Source of the DNA: Phenylobacterium sp.
GTDB lineage: Bacteria > Pseudomonadota > Alphaproteobacteria > Caulobacterales > Caulobacteraceae
Direction: 5' to 3'
NCBI RefSeq assembly: GCF_013822795.1
Contig: NZ_PNLB01000021.1
Span: 1 to 64,000, forward strand
DNA length: 64,000 nucleotides
The notes below the pieces were generated by a model. The model worked only from the letters and a program-made list of their open reading frames with translations, ran no database searches and was not told where the DNA came from. This document shows, piece by piece, positions 8,365 through 17,230 of the stretch. Each line of letters begins with the position of its first letter. Position 1 is the stretch's first letter. Position numbers and translations under genes: made by a program.

Positions 8365-9272
8365 CTGGCTGCGGCCCGGACCTGATCGAGGAACCAGGCG
8401 ACGCCCGGATCGTCGGTATCGCCGCGGCGGACCGCCTCCACCGTCAACCGCATCGGTTCGAACGGCGGATCCAGCACCTGCAGACCCAGCATGTCGGCGT
8501 GGCGCTCGGCCAGCCGCCGCGGACAGGTGGCGATGGCGTCGCCGGCGGCGACCATCATCAGCACGGTCAGCCAGTGCGGGGCGCCGGCCCGCGCCACGAT
8601 CGGGATCTCGAACGCCGCGGGCAGCGCCTCGTCGCCCGCCGTCTCGCTGCCCGCCATGGCGTAGACGTGCCCGACCTCGGCATAGGTCGAAAGGTCAATG
8701 CGCCCGTCGATCCGCGGATGGCCGCGCCGCGCCGCCACACAGTAGCGGTCCTCGTACAGCACCTCGGTCCGGACGCCGCCAAAGCCGGCGGCGAAACGGC
8801 CGACCGCCACGTCGATCTCCCCGCGGCGCAGCGACTCCAGCGCCCGGTCCTGCGCCAGGTGCTCGATGGTGAACACCACGCCCGGGGCTCGCTGCGCCAG
8901 CAGGTTCAGCAAACGCCCGCCGATCAGGTCGGTGACGAATTCCGGCGCCGACATCCGGAACACCCGCGTGCTGGCGGCCGGGTCGAAGGCCTCTCGGCCG
9001 CCCAGCGCGCCCTGAGCCAGAGCCAGCAGCGCCTCGACCTGCGGCTCCAGTTCCAGCGCCCGCCGAGTCGGGACCAGCCCGTGCGGCTTGCGCACGAACA
9101 GCGGGTCGCCGAACAGGTCGCGCAGCCGGCCCAGCGCATGGCTGACCGCCGAGGGGCTGAGGCCCAGCGCCTGCGCCGCCTCCTGCGCCTTTCGCCGCCG
9201 CACCAGCTCGCGGAACACCAGCAGCAGCCCGCCGTCCAGCCGCCTGACTTGATTGATATCGAAATCACTCAT
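8361..9272 (-). CDS. LysR-family transcriptional regulator
   Basis: 303 residues. The N-terminal winged helix (about residues 8-66) includes RRLDGGLLLVFRELVRRRKA and ALGLSPSAVSHALGRL, the expected recognition helix; the rest is the LysR substrate-binding domain. The domain resembles the NodD/NahR-like subgroup (RxxxxLEPQVEALL). It is divergent from a TorF-type porin gene with a 76-base gap, the usual arrangement for a LysR protein and its target. The porin is therefore the most probable target; the inducer is unknown. Confidence 0.9.
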   Translation of the reverse strand: MSDFDINQVRRLDGGLLLVFRELVRRRKAQEAAQALGLSPSAVSHALGRLRDLFGDPLFVRKPHGLVPTRRALELEPQVEALLALAQGALGGREAFDPAASTRVFRMSAPEFVTDLIGGRLLNLLAQRAPGVVFTIEHLAQDRALESLRRGEIDVAVGRFAAGFGGVRTEVLYEDRYCVAARRGHPRIDGRIDLSTYAEVGHVYAMAGSETAGDEALPAAFEIPIVARAGAPHWLTVLMMVAAGDAIATCPRRLAERHADMLGLQVLDPPFEPMRLTVEAVRRGDTDDPGVAWFLDQVRAAAS

Positions 9273-9348
9273 GCAGCGATTTCAGTAACATTGATATCCC
9301 ACGCCCGGTACCCCTGACCTCCTCAGAACTTCAGAGAGCGAGGTCGAA

Positions 9349-10089
9349 ATGAAACTGCGATCGCTTGCTCCCCCGTGCGGGCTGCTCACCGCCCTGGCGG
9401 CCGGTCTTCTCCCGACCGGCGCGCTGGCCCAGTCCGACTGGGGCGGGATTTTCTCTGCGCTCACCTTGACCAGCGACTACCGCTACCAGGGGGTCAGCAA
9501 CTCCGACGGCCCGGCGCTACAGGGCTATGTCCACTGGCAGCGGCGCGACGGGCTCTATGCCGGGCTGTTCGCAACCCAGGTCGATTTCGACGACGGCTCA
9601 GGCGGCCCGACCTACGAACTCGACCTCTATGGCGGCAAGCACCTCGATCTGAAGGACGGCAAGACCCGCCTGACGGTGGAAGCGATGTTCACCGCCTTCC
9701 CCGACGAGCACGTCTGGGGCCCGACCTACAATTTCGTGCAGCTCAAGGCCGCCGCGCGTCGGACCGACGGGCCCTGGACGCTGGCGGCGACGACCAGTTT
9801 CGTGCCGGAGGCTTCCTATGGCGCGGGCCAAGCCTGGCGATTGGAGGGCGAGGCCGCCTACGCCGTTCGCCCCGGACTGACGCTGAACGCCGGGCTCGGC
9901 CGCCGCTGGGTCGAACGCGGCCAGGACCGCACCTATTGGACCCTGGGCGGGGCTGCGACCTGGAAGCAGGTCACCTTCGAACTGCGCTACGAGGACACCG
10001 ACCTTGGCCGGGCCAAATGCGGCTTCAGCGACCGCTGCGACGCCGCCCTGATCGGCGCCCTGCGCCTCCCCCTGCCCCCGATTACTTAG
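9349..10089 (+). CDS. TorF-family putative outer-membrane porin
   Basis: 246 residues with a clear signal peptide (first 28 residues, cleaved after GALAQ). The mature part starts with SALTLTSDYRYQGVSNSDG, the conserved N-terminus of the TorF/TIGR02001 family, and continues with alternating beta-strand-like segments ending with a two-Cys C-terminal loop (KCGFSDRC). The family is predicted to form outer-membrane beta barrels, with transport roles inferred only. GCGAGG six bases upstream of the ATG serves as the RBS. Divergent from a LysR gene that probably regulates it. Confidence 0.85.
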   Translation: MKLRSLAPPCGLLTALAAGLLPTGALAQSDWGGIFSALTLTSDYRYQGVSNSDGPALQGYVHWQRRDGLYAGLFATQVDFDDGSGGPTYELDLYGGKHLDLKDGKTRLTVEAMFTAFPDEHVWGPTYNFVQLKAAARRTDGPWTLAATTSFVPEASYGAGQAWRLEGEAAYAVRPGLTLNAGLGRRWVERGQDRTYWTLGGAATWKQVTFELRYEDTDLGRAKCGFSDRCDAALIGALRLPLPPIT

Positions 10090-10116
10090 ATTACACGGTT
10101 ATATAATCTTGAAACG

Positions 10117-10138
10117 CCGCAAATTCCGCAATTTGCGG
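10117..10138 (+). terminator. Hairpin downstream of the porin gene
   Basis: Perfect 9-bp arms CCGCAAATT and AATTTGCGG around CCGC, 27 bases after the porin stop. There is no T-run after it, so it may be a Rho-assisted or mRNA-stabilising stem, or an operator. Confidence 0.45.
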
Positions 10139-10335
10139 AGAACATTTCCCCCATCGTGACTTCGCGAACATTTAGACGTTGCTCCACGATTGACGGAATG
10201 ACCGCGCCGTTCCCTCGGCTTCCACAGCCGCCACGTGGCGTCTCGTTCGAATGGGTCCCTCAACCGCCCAGGCGCGCCAGCCGGGCGTGGAGGGGCCCGG
10301 TCCCGGTGGCGTCGGGGGGCGCCCCGGGACCATTT

Positions 10336-10351
10336 CGTTTCGGGCGAAACG
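10336..10351. promoter_or_regulatory. Inverted repeat CGTTTCG-GG-CGAAACG
   Basis: Perfect 7-bp arms with a two-base spacer, about 80 bases before the aminotransferase start. It could be an operator; the regulator is unknown. Confidence 0.3.
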
Positions 10352-10429
10352 TTCCGAAAACAAGCGTGTTTGGCCTAGGCTACCGACCCGTGCCATGAAG
10401 CGCGCCGCTTCGTTATGCGAGATGCCGAC

Positions 10430-11593
10430 ATGCCGATCCCCTTCATCGACCTGCAAGCCCAACGCGCGCGCCTAGGCCAGCCGCTCGAGGACGCGATCCT
10501 TAAGGTCGTGCGGTCCGGCGCCTACATCATGGGCCCAGAGATCACCCAGTTCGAGAAGGAGCTCGGCGCCTTTGGCGACGCGCCCTACGTGCTTTCCTGC
10601 GGCTCGGGCACCGAGGCGCTGCAGTTGCCGCTGATGGCCTGGGGCGTGGGCCCTGGCGACGCGGTGTTCTGCCCCTCATTCACCTTCGCCGCGACCGCCG
10701 AGGTCATGCCGCTGGTCGGCGCCTCGCCGGTGTTCGTCGACGTCCTGGCCGACACCTACAACCTCGACCCAGTCGCCCTCGACGCCGCCATCGAAGCGGT
10801 GAAGGCCGAAGGCAAGCTGACCCCCAAGGCGGTGATCGCGGTCGACCTGTTCGGCCAGCCGGCCGACTATCCGGCGATCTCGGCGGTGGCCAAGAAGCAC
10901 GGCCTGAAGCTGATCTCCGACAGCGCTCAGGGCTTCGGCTGCACCCTGAACGGCCAGCACCCGATCCACTGGGCCGACGTCACCACCACCAGCTTCTTCC
11001 CGGCCAAGCCGCTCGGCTGCTACGGCGACGGCGGGGCGGTGCTATGCAAGGACGAGCGCCTGCACGACCTGCTGGTCAGCCTGCGCGTCCACGGCCAGGC
11101 GGTGAAGTCCGACCTCGAGGGCAAGACCTTCGACCATGATCCCAAGTACCTGAACCTGCGCATCGGCATGAACAGCCGCATGGACACCATCCAGGCCGCG
11201 GTGCTGTTGCAGAAGCTGACCATCTTCGCCGATGAGATCGCCGCCCGGAACCGCGTCGCCGAGCGCTACGCCGCCGGCCTCTCCGACGTCGTCAAGGTCC
11301 CGAAGGTCATCGAGGGCGGCGTCAGCGTCTGGGCCCAGTACACCATCGAGACCGACGACCGCGACGGCCTGATCGCCCACCTGAAGGGCCAGGACGTGCC
11401 GACCGCCGTCTATTACCCGATCCCGATTCATCGCCAGGACGTCTATTCGGTCTATCCGGCGCCGGGCGGCCTGCCGGTCACCGACGCCAAGGCCAAGGTG
11501 GTGATGAGCCTGCCGATGCACCCCTACCTGACTCAGGACGACCAGGACCGCGTCATCGCCGCGATCCGCGCCTATGTGAAGCGCAACGACTGA
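10430..11593 (+). CDS. DegT/DnrJ/EryC1/StrS-family PLP aminotransferase
   Basis: 387 residues from the ATG at 10430 (MPIPFIDLQAQ, the typical family start; an ATG five codons upstream is an alternative). It contains YVLSCGSGTEALQLPL (cofactor phosphate region), LISDSAQGFG (Asp holding the pyridine nitrogen) and TSFFPAKPLGCYGDGG with the Schiff-base Lys. The family transaminates nucleotide-linked keto-sugars for O-antigen, glycoprotein or secondary sugar synthesis. No other sugar-nucleotide gene is in this window, so the substrate is open. A perfect 11-bp-arm hairpin follows the gene. Confidence 0.9.
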   Translation: MPIPFIDLQAQRARLGQPLEDAILKVVRSGAYIMGPEITQFEKELGAFGDAPYVLSCGSGTEALQLPLMAWGVGPGDAVFCPSFTFAATAEVMPLVGASPVFVDVLADTYNLDPVALDAAIEAVKAEGKLTPKAVIAVDLFGQPADYPAISAVAKKHGLKLISDSAQGFGCTLNGQHPIHWADVTTTSFFPAKPLGCYGDGGAVLCKDERLHDLLVSLRVHGQAVKSDLEGKTFDHDPKYLNLRIGMNSRMDTIQAAVLLQKLTIFADEIAARNRVAERYAAGLSDVVKVPKVIEGGVSVWAQYTIETDDRDGLIAHLKGQDVPTAVYYPIPIHRQDVYSVYPAPGGLPVTDAKAKVVMSLPMHPYLTQDDQDRVIAAIRAYVKRND

Positions 11594-11609
11594 TCGCCCG
11601 AAGTGAGAT

Positions 11610-11641
11610 GGCGGACACGGCCCCTTGGGACCGTGTCCGCC
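11610..11641 (+). terminator. Hairpin terminator after the aminotransferase gene
   Basis: Perfect 11-bp arms GGCGGACACGG and CCGTGTCCGCC with a 10-base loop, 16 bases after the stop. There is no clear T-run. Confidence 0.6.
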
Positions 11642-11723
11642 GCCTCGGAGGCCTGACCGACCTCCCCCGAAGCCGGTCAGGGTGCGCCGGGGGGCCTAAA
11701 CACCCTGACGACCTCGCTCTCGT

Positions 11724-11742
11724 CCACGGTCGTCGACCGTGG
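11724..11742. repeat. Hairpin CCACGGTC-GTC-GACCGTGG
   Basis: Perfect 8-bp arms and a 3-base loop in the gene-free stretch between convergent genes; probably part of an intergenic repeat or a terminator of the leftward gene. Confidence 0.4.
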
Positions 11743-11951
11743 TCACGCCAGGATCCGGGACGATGGTCCCTGGCGAAGGGCGGACCCGCCGCGAAGGCTG
11801 GGTGGAGCCAAGGCGGCGGGCCCTCGACGGCGCCGGCGCCAGACCGCCGCCGTCGAATCCCAAGAATGTCGCTAGCGGGCTCTCTGCAGCTCTAGCCCGC
11901 CGCACCTTCAGCAGAGCCTGCGTCGCCCGCGGCTCGCATGACCCAAATGCA

Positions 11952-13670
11952 CTAGGCCGCGGCCAGCTCGCGCAGGATCTCGTCCCAGTGCCGCAAGACG
12001 AGGAAGTGCCCGACGCCCGGCCGCACATGCACCTCGCTGGCATGCTCGCCCAGAAACGCCAGCAGCTGTGGCAGCGGCGTCAGCCGATCCTGCTCGCCGT
12101 GCCAGACGATCAACGGCGCCTTCAGCCCGTTCACGCTCATATTGCGCCCCCGCCGGAAGGCCCGCAGTTCGTCCGCGGGCCCGCGACTGGAACGGGCGAG
12201 GGCCTCGGTCATGTAAGCTGCGACATAGGTCGCGGCTTCCGGATGAGCGGCCAGGTAGGCCTGGTCGCCGGGCGACTGAGCGCTCGAGCGCTGCATCACC
12301 CGGATCATCATCGCCGGCGACAGCCGTAGCCGCAGCACCGCCAGGAAGGTCTCCACCAACCACGGATTGGCCTCGATGCGGCTGCGCATCAGGGTCAGCG
12401 GGTTGCGCGTTGGGTCGGGCAGGCCGCGGGGCGGGCGGCCGGAACAGATCAGCACCCGCTCGGCTCGCTCGCCCAAGGCGATGGCGGTCTGGATGGCCGA
12501 GGGCGTGCCGGACAGCGCAGCGGCGATCTGCAGCCGCTCCAGGCCGATCTGGTCGCACAGCTCGACCATATCCTGGGCGACCCCGTCGAAGCTGTAGTCG
12601 GGCCGCGGGTCGGATTGACCAAAGCCCGGCCGCTCGGCGCTGACCACGCGCAGGCCCAGCCGCCGCCCCACGGCGTCGGTCTCCGGCGGCAGCAGGCTGG
12701 AGCCGAGCCCCTCATGGAAGGTCAGCACCGCCCGGCCGCCCGGATGACCGTACTCGCGATAGGCCAGCCGCCGACCATCGGACAGAGTGACGAAACGCAG
12801 CGGCGGAGCCTGGGCGATCGCCTCCTCCTGGGCGCGGACCGGATCGTCCGCCTCGATCATCCCGGCCAGGGCCGACAGCTCGGTCAGGGCCTTGATCAGG
12901 TCGCTCTGCCGCTTCAACCCCATCTTGTCGAACACGGCGCGCAGCTGGTTGCGCACGGTGTTGACGCTGACCGACAGCTCGTCGGCGGCGTCCTGCAACG
13001 AGCGGCCGTCTCGCAGCTTGCGCGCCAGTCGCACCTCGGCCGGCGTCAGGCCGAAGCTTTCCGACAGCGAACTCCACAGCTGGCCGGCCTCCGCCGCGGC
13101 GGGAAACACCACCGCAAAGCTCTCGTCTTCGGCGGCCAGCACCGGCAGGTCGGCCAAGCCTGGCAGCGAGCGGGCCGGGACGACATAGGCGAAGCCCGGG
13201 CCATCGTCACTGCCGCGCTCCAGCTTCAAGATGATCTGGCCACGCTGTTGTCCCCGTGCTCGGGCCAATGCGGCGACCAGCGCTTCGGCGTTGTCGGGGT
13301 CGTGAAAGGCGACCGGCCGGCCGATCTCCAACCGCGACACCGCCCCTCCCAGGGCCGCAAGCACCGCGCCATTGTGGGCGATCACCTTGCCCCGCGGGTT
13401 CAGCAGCAGCCAGCCGATGTCGGGGCGCCCGCTCGTCGCAGAACCCTCGTCGGGCCGGCTGGCCAGCCGGGCGATGTTCTCGCTCAGCGCCAGACCGCGC
13501 AGAATCTCGGGATCGGGATCGCGGCCCAGCCCGTCCTCGTCGAGCACGTCGATCAGCCGCTCCCAGGCCTCGGGATTGGCGGCCACCTGGTACATGGTCT
13601 CGATCACCAGCCGCACGGCGTCAGGCGATGGCGGATCGTTCGCGACTTCCTGACTGTCGAGCAGAGCCAT
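11952..13670 (-). CDS. LuxR-type HTH regulator fused to an alpha/beta hydrolase
   Basis: 572 residues with two recognisable parts. Residues about 1-200 have a PAS-like segment (IGWLLLNPRGKVIAHNGAV), followed by a LuxR/GerE helix-turn-helix at about 203-262 (LTPAEVRLARKL, then the recognition helix VSVNTVRNQLRAVFDKMG). From about residue 290 to the end is an alpha/beta hydrolase: FVTLSDGRRLAYREYG, then a nucleophile region AALSGTP (Ser near 385, with GxSxG degenerated), HGEQDRLTP (Asp near 526) and GVGHFLVL (His near 554). The architecture suggests a regulator whose hydrolase domain binds or cleaves an ester-type signal. It is divergent from the quinone-type oxidoreductase gene. Confidence 0.85.
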   Translation of the reverse strand: MALLDSQEVANDPPSPDAVRLVIETMYQVAANPEAWERLIDVLDEDGLGRDPDPEILRGLALSENIARLASRPDEGSATSGRPDIGWLLLNPRGKVIAHNGAVLAALGGAVSRLEIGRPVAFHDPDNAEALVAALARARGQQRGQIILKLERGSDDGPGFAYVVPARSLPGLADLPVLAAEDESFAVVFPAAAEAGQLWSSLSESFGLTPAEVRLARKLRDGRSLQDAADELSVSVNTVRNQLRAVFDKMGLKRQSDLIKALTELSALAGMIEADDPVRAQEEAIAQAPPLRFVTLSDGRRLAYREYGHPGGRAVLTFHEGLGSSLLPPETDAVGRRLGLRVVSAERPGFGQSDPRPDYSFDGVAQDMVELCDQIGLERLQIAAALSGTPSAIQTAIALGERAERVLICSGRPPRGLPDPTRNPLTLMRSRIEANPWLVETFLAVLRLRLSPAMMIRVMQRSSAQSPGDQAYLAAHPEAATYVAAYMTEALARSSRGPADELRAFRRGRNMSVNGLKAPLIVWHGEQDRLTPLPQLLAFLGEHASEVHVRPGVGHFLVLRHWDEILRELAAA

Positions 13671-13849
13671 TAGGTTAACGCCGCGAGCCGAACGAAGGTG
13701 TGCCGTTCTGGTACAGAAAAACGGCGTTCGGGCAAGCTCTGCAAGCGCTGCACCGCCATGCGCCCGTCACAGCCTCGTGTGATGGCGGGGATGCCTATTG
13801 GGTGGCCACGCTTTCCCTTGCGTCGCCCCCCTGGTCTTGGCTAGCGTCC

Positions 13850-13865
13850 TCAAACAATTGTTTAA
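13850..13865. promoter_or_regulatory. Palindrome TCAAACAATTGTTTAA, PsrA-like operator candidate
   Basis: The central 12 bases AAACAATTGTTT are a perfect palindrome, ending 18 bases before the oxidoreductase ATG. It fits the (G/C)AAAC-N2-4-GTTT(G/C) pattern known for Pseudomonas PsrA, a TetR-family fatty-acid sensor, except at the last base. A copy identical at 14 of 16 bases lies upstream of the pnt operon (42480-42495). Confidence 0.5.
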
Positions 13866-13883
13866 GTCATTAGGAGGAACCAC

Positions 13884-14849
13884 ATGAAGGCTGCGGTTTA
13901 TTACGAGACGGGCGGTCCGGAAGTCCTGAAATACGAGGAAATCCCGGATCCGCAGTGCCACCCCAAGGGCGTGATCATCAAGGTCGAAGCCATCGCCATC
14001 GAAGGCGGCGACGTCCTCAGCCGCTTCGGCGGCAGGCTGATGACCAACCCGCACGTGGTCGGCTACCAGGCCTCGGGCGAGATCATCGAGGTCGGCTCCG
14101 AAGTCACCCATTTGAAGGTCGGCCAAAAGGTCGCCACCCTGAACAGCTGGGGCAGCCACGCCGCCCTGCGCGCCGTTCCCGCTCGCAATTGCTGGGTCGT
14201 GCCGGACGGCTACGACATGCAGAAGGCCGCCGCCATTCCGGTCACCTTCGGCACCGCCCATGACTGCCTGTTCGAATTCGGCCGCATGCAGCCCGGCGAG
14301 ACCGTCCTGATCCAGGCCGGCGCCTCGGGCGTGGGCGTCGCCGCCATCCAGCTCGCCAAGCGCGCCGGCGCAGGCCTGATCCTGGCCACCGCGTCGTCGG
14401 ACGAGCGGCTGGAGCGCCTGAAGCCGCTCGGCCTCGATCACGGCATCAACTACGCCCGCGAGGACGTGGTGAAGGAGGTCATGCGCCTGACCGACAACAA
14501 GGGCGCGAACGTGATCGTCGACTCGGTCGGCGGCCCGACCCTGCAAGGCTCGATCAACGCCCTGGCCTATCGCGGCCGGGTCTCGATGGTCGGCGCCGCC
14601 GGCCGCGAACCGATGGTCGCCGATGTCGGCTCGATGATGGGCGGCAACCGCACCCTGTCGGGCGTGTTCCTGGGCGCCGAAATCGGCACCGATCGGGTCC
14701 ACGACAACATCCAGCAGCTGATCGAAGACGCCGCCAAGGGCGAGCTGGAAGTGCTGATCGACAAGGTCTTTCCGTTGTCGGACGCCGCCGGCGCCCACGC
14801 TTACATCGAAAGCCGCGCCGCCGTCGGCCGCGTGGTGATGGTGCCGTAA
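13884..14849 (+). CDS. Zinc-type alcohol dehydrogenase-like / quinone oxidoreductase (MDR family)
   Basis: 321 residues; AGGAGG lies six bases before the ATG. The N-terminal GroES-like domain is followed by a Rossmann fold with the nucleotide motif QAGASGVGVAAIQLAK, typical of the NADPH:quinone oxidoreductase branch of the medium-chain dehydrogenases. The Cys/His ligands for catalytic zinc seen in true alcohol dehydrogenases are missing, so it is probably a zinc-independent reductase of an enone or quinone. A CAAAC-N4-GTTT palindrome covers the promoter region. A repeat element separates it from the hydrolase and SDR genes downstream. Confidence 0.9.
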   Translation: MKAAVYYETGGPEVLKYEEIPDPQCHPKGVIIKVEAIAIEGGDVLSRFGGRLMTNPHVVGYQASGEIIEVGSEVTHLKVGQKVATLNSWGSHAALRAVPARNCWVVPDGYDMQKAAAIPVTFGTAHDCLFEFGRMQPGETVLIQAGASGVGVAAIQLAKRAGAGLILATASSDERLERLKPLGLDHGINYAREDVVKEVMRLTDNKGANVIVDSVGGPTLQGSINALAYRGRVSMVGAAGREPMVADVGSMMGGNRTLSGVFLGAEIGTDRVHDNIQQLIEDAAKGELEVLIDKVFPLSDAAGAHAYIESRAAVGRVVMVP

Positions 14850-14863
14850 GGCATCGCCAATTG

Positions 14864-14982
14864 CGCCCCCTCTGGGGGAGCTGTCAGCGAAGCTGACTGA
14901 GGGGGCTTTCGGCCCATCGGCCGCAGGCCCCCTCCGTCTTTCGTCGCTTCGCGCCGAACGCCACCTCCCCCAAGAGGGGAGG
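14864..14982. repeat. Caulobacterales-type intergenic repeat with stacked hairpins
   Basis: The segment has alternating complementary blocks: CCCCCTC at the left, a stem GTCAGC-GAA-GCTGAC (14883-14897), GAGGGGGC, GCCCCCTC, and at the right CCTCCCC-CAAGA-GGGGAGG (14964-14982). Such C-rich/G-rich stem units with the GCGAAGC core occur in many intergenic regions of Caulobacter and Phenylobacterium genomes, as I recall; copy number here is one full unit. It may act as terminator of the upstream gene and also supplies a GGAGG upstream of the hydrolase gene. Confidence 0.65.
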
Positions 14983-15003
14983 AACTGATTGGGAGAAGCC
15001 CGC

Positions 15004-15837
15004 ATGCCCCGCGCGAAGAACGGTCAGGTCGAACTCGAGTACGAATCCTTCGGCGCCGCCGACGCGCCGGCCATCCTGCTGATCAACGGCCTCGGCTCGC
15101 AGATGACCCGCTGGCCGCACGTGTTCTGCGAGAAGCTCGCGGCGCACGGCTTCCGCGTCATCCGCTTCGACAACCGCGACGTCGGCAAGTCGACCTGGTT
15201 CCAGCCGGGCGACCGCTATTCGCTGTCCGACATGGCGGCGGACGCCATCGCGGTGCTCGACGCCGCGGGCGTCGCCAAGGCCCACATCGCCGGCGTCTCC
15301 ATGGGCGGCATGATCTCCCAACTGGTCGCCATCGAGCATCCGGATCGGGTGCTGTCGCTGACCTCGATCATGTCCGCGACCGGCGCGGCCGGCACCATGG
15401 ATCCGGCCCCCAGCGCCGGCGCAGTCCTCACCGCCCCCGCGCCCGACCCCAAGGTCGACTTCGAGGCCTTCGTCGCCCATGCCATGGAAAACGCCCGCAT
15501 CATCGACAGCCCCGGCTATCCCTGGGACGACGCGGCCCTGCGCAAGCGGGTGATCGACGAGTACGAACGCGCCTATACGCCCACCGCCAGCCAGCGCCAG
15601 ATGGGCGCCATCCGCGGCGACGGCGACCGCACCGAGCGGCTGTCGAAGCTGAGCGTCCCCACCGTCGTGCTGCACGGCGCCGACGACCCGCTGATCCAGG
15701 TCATCGGCGGCGAAGCCACGGCCAAGGCCATTCCGGGCGCCGAGTTGCGCATCGTCGAGGGCATGGGCCACAACGTGCCCCCCGGGCTCTACGACACCTT
15801 CATCGACGCCATCCTCGCCGCCGCCGCGCGCGCCTGA
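15004..15837 (+). CDS. Alpha/beta hydrolase
   Basis: 277 residues from the ATG at 15004 (MPRAKNGQ); a TTG start at 14989 is a less usual alternative that would use the GGAGG inside the repeat element. Catalytic triad candidates are visible: nucleophile Ser in GVSMGGM, Asp in HGADDPL, His in GMGHNVP; the oxyanion region is NGLGSQ. The fold is that of esterases and haloalkane or enol-lactone hydrolases; substrate unknown. It precedes an SDR gene by 23 bases and probably shares its transcript. Confidence 0.88.
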   Translation: MPRAKNGQVELEYESFGAADAPAILLINGLGSQMTRWPHVFCEKLAAHGFRVIRFDNRDVGKSTWFQPGDRYSLSDMAADAIAVLDAAGVAKAHIAGVSMGGMISQLVAIEHPDRVLSLTSIMSATGAAGTMDPAPSAGAVLTAPAPDPKVDFEAFVAHAMENARIIDSPGYPWDDAALRKRVIDEYERAYTPTASQRQMGAIRGDGDRTERLSKLSVPTVVLHGADDPLIQVIGGEATAKAIPGAELRIVEGMGHNVPPGLYDTFIDAILAAAARA

Positions 15838-15860
15838 TCTTCAAGTACAAGGAACACCCC

Positions 15861-16646
15861 ATGGGACGTCTCTCCGGCAAGTCCGCCGTCATCACCGGCG
15901 CCGGCTCCGGCATCGGCCGCGCCGCCTCGCTGCTGTTCGCGGCCGAGGGCGCCAGCCTGGTCATCGCCGACAAGACCGACGGCGCGGTCGAGACCGCCCG
16001 CCTGGTGGCTGAGGCCGGCGGCAAGGCCCTCGCCCTGACCGGCGACGCCGGCGACGAAGCCTTCGTCGAGAGCCTGGTCGCCAAGGCCGTGGCCGAATAC
16101 GGCGGCCTCGACGTGGCCTGGGCCAACGCCGGCATCTCGGGCGGCTGGACCGGCTTCGACGAGCAGGACGGCGCCTTCTGGGCCGAAATCCTGCGCGTCA
16201 ACCTGATCGGGGCCTTCCTGCTGGTGAAGCACGCCTCGCGGGTGATGATCCCGACCGGCAAGGGCTCGATCATCTGCACCGCCTCGGTCGCGGGCATCCG
16301 CTCGGGCGCCGGCGGCTCGCCGTACTCGGCCTCCAAGGCCGGGGTGATCAACCTCGCCCAGACCTCGGCCAACGAGTTCTACGGCACCGGCGTGCGCGTC
16401 AACGCCATCTGCCCGGGCCTGATCGAGACCGGCATGACCCAGGCGATCTTCGACGGCGCCCGCGCCCGCGGCAACGAGGACAAGATCGGCCAGCTGAACC
16501 CGATGACCCGCGGCGGCGTGCCCATCGAGATCGCCAACGCCGCCCTGTTCCTGGCGTCGGACGAAAGCTCCTACGTCAACGGCCAGGCGATCGTCGTCGA
16601 CGGCGGCCTGTCGTCCTCGCATCCGGTCGTGCGTCGCAAAAAATGA
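15861..16646 (+). CDS. Short-chain dehydrogenase/reductase (SDR)
   Basis: 261 residues with the classical SDR signature: TGAGSGIG (about residues 12-19) for NAD(P), NAG in WANAGI, the catalytic Ser in TASVAG, and YSASK with the active Tyr and Lys. The C-terminal VDGGLS motif is also typical. It lies in a probable operon with the hydrolase upstream and two histidine phosphatases downstream; its stop overlaps the next ATG (ATGA at 16643). The substrate cannot be inferred. Confidence 0.92.
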   Translation: MGRLSGKSAVITGAGSGIGRAASLLFAAEGASLVIADKTDGAVETARLVAEAGGKALALTGDAGDEAFVESLVAKAVAEYGGLDVAWANAGISGGWTGFDEQDGAFWAEILRVNLIGAFLLVKHASRVMIPTGKGSIICTASVAGIRSGAGGSPYSASKAGVINLAQTSANEFYGTGVRVNAICPGLIETGMTQAIFDGARARGNEDKIGQLNPMTRGGVPIEIANAALFLASDESSYVNGQAIVVDGGLSSSHPVVRRKK

Positions 16647-17230
16647 TCTACCTGCTGCGTCACGGCCAGACCGACTACAACCGCGACGGCCGGCTGCAAG
16701 GCCAGACCGACTCCCAGCTGACCTCGCTGGGGATGGCCCAGGTCCAGGCCATGGCCAACGTGCTGGCCGACCAGATCGGCGACCTGGAGGGCTGGCGCAT
16801 TCTCGCCAGCCCGCTGCGCCGCACCCGCCAGTCGGCCGCTATCGTCTCGCGCACGCTGCGCCTGCCGGTAGAGATCGATCCGGCCCTGATCGAGGTCGGC
16901 TGCGGCTCGTGGGAGAACCGCATGTACGCCGACCTGCGGGTCGAGCATCCGGAGACTTTCGCCAGTCGGGAGTGGGTGTTCGGCAGTCCGGACGGCGAAC
17001 GGTTCGAGGACGTCGACGCCCGGGTCCGCCCCTGGCTCGCGAACCTGCCGCCCGAGCCCGAGCGCAAGGTCATCGCCGTCAGCCACGGCATTGCCGGGGT
17101 GCTGATGCGCGGCGCCTATCAGGGCCTCTCGCGCGAGGCGACGATGGAGCAGGACACGCCCCAGGACGCGCTCTTCCGCCTCTGGGGCGGCGAGGTCGAA
17201 CGCCTGGCCTGCGAACCGATCGCGGCATGA
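16643..17230 (+). CDS. Histidine phosphatase family protein (copy 1 of a tandem pair)
   Basis: 195 residues. It starts with [13 protein letters not shown], the RHG motif carrying the phospho-accepting His, and ends with the VSHG catalytic region ([11 protein letters not shown]), as in phosphoglycerate-mutase-like phosphatases. It is likely a cytosolic phosphomonoesterase of unknown substrate. It is followed without a gap by a second copy of exactly the same length (ATGA overlap), so the pair arose by tandem duplication. Confidence 0.92.
   Translation: MIYLLRHGQTDYNRDGRLQGQTDSQLTSLGMAQVQAMANVLADQIGDLEGWRILASPLRRTRQSAAIVSRTLRLPVEIDPALIEVGCGSWENRMYADLRVEHPETFASREWVFGSPDGERFEDVDARVRPWLANLPPEPERKVIAVSHGIAGVLMRGAYQGLSREATMEQDTPQDALFRLWGGEVERLACEPIAA

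Larger units (their letters stand above)
10090..10429. other. Gene-free stretch of 340 bases with two hairpins
   Basis: I see no supportable gene. It holds an AT-rich segment just after the porin stop, a 9-bp-arm hairpin (10117-10138) and a second inverted repeat CGTTTCG-GG-CGAAACG (10336-10351) about 80 bases before the aminotransferase start. Base composition before 10200 is lower in GC than the flanking genes. The promoter of the aminotransferase is probably here. Confidence 0.6.
11594..11951. other. Gene-free stretch of 358 bases rich in inverted repeats
   Basis: No gene is supported here. It contains the terminator-like hairpin 11610-11641, a hairpin with arms CCACGGTC/GACCGTGG (11724-11742), and a further imperfect stem around GGGAC-GATG-GTCCC. 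It separates two convergent genes, so no promoter is required; the repeats look like dispersed intergenic repeat units. Confidence 0.55.
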
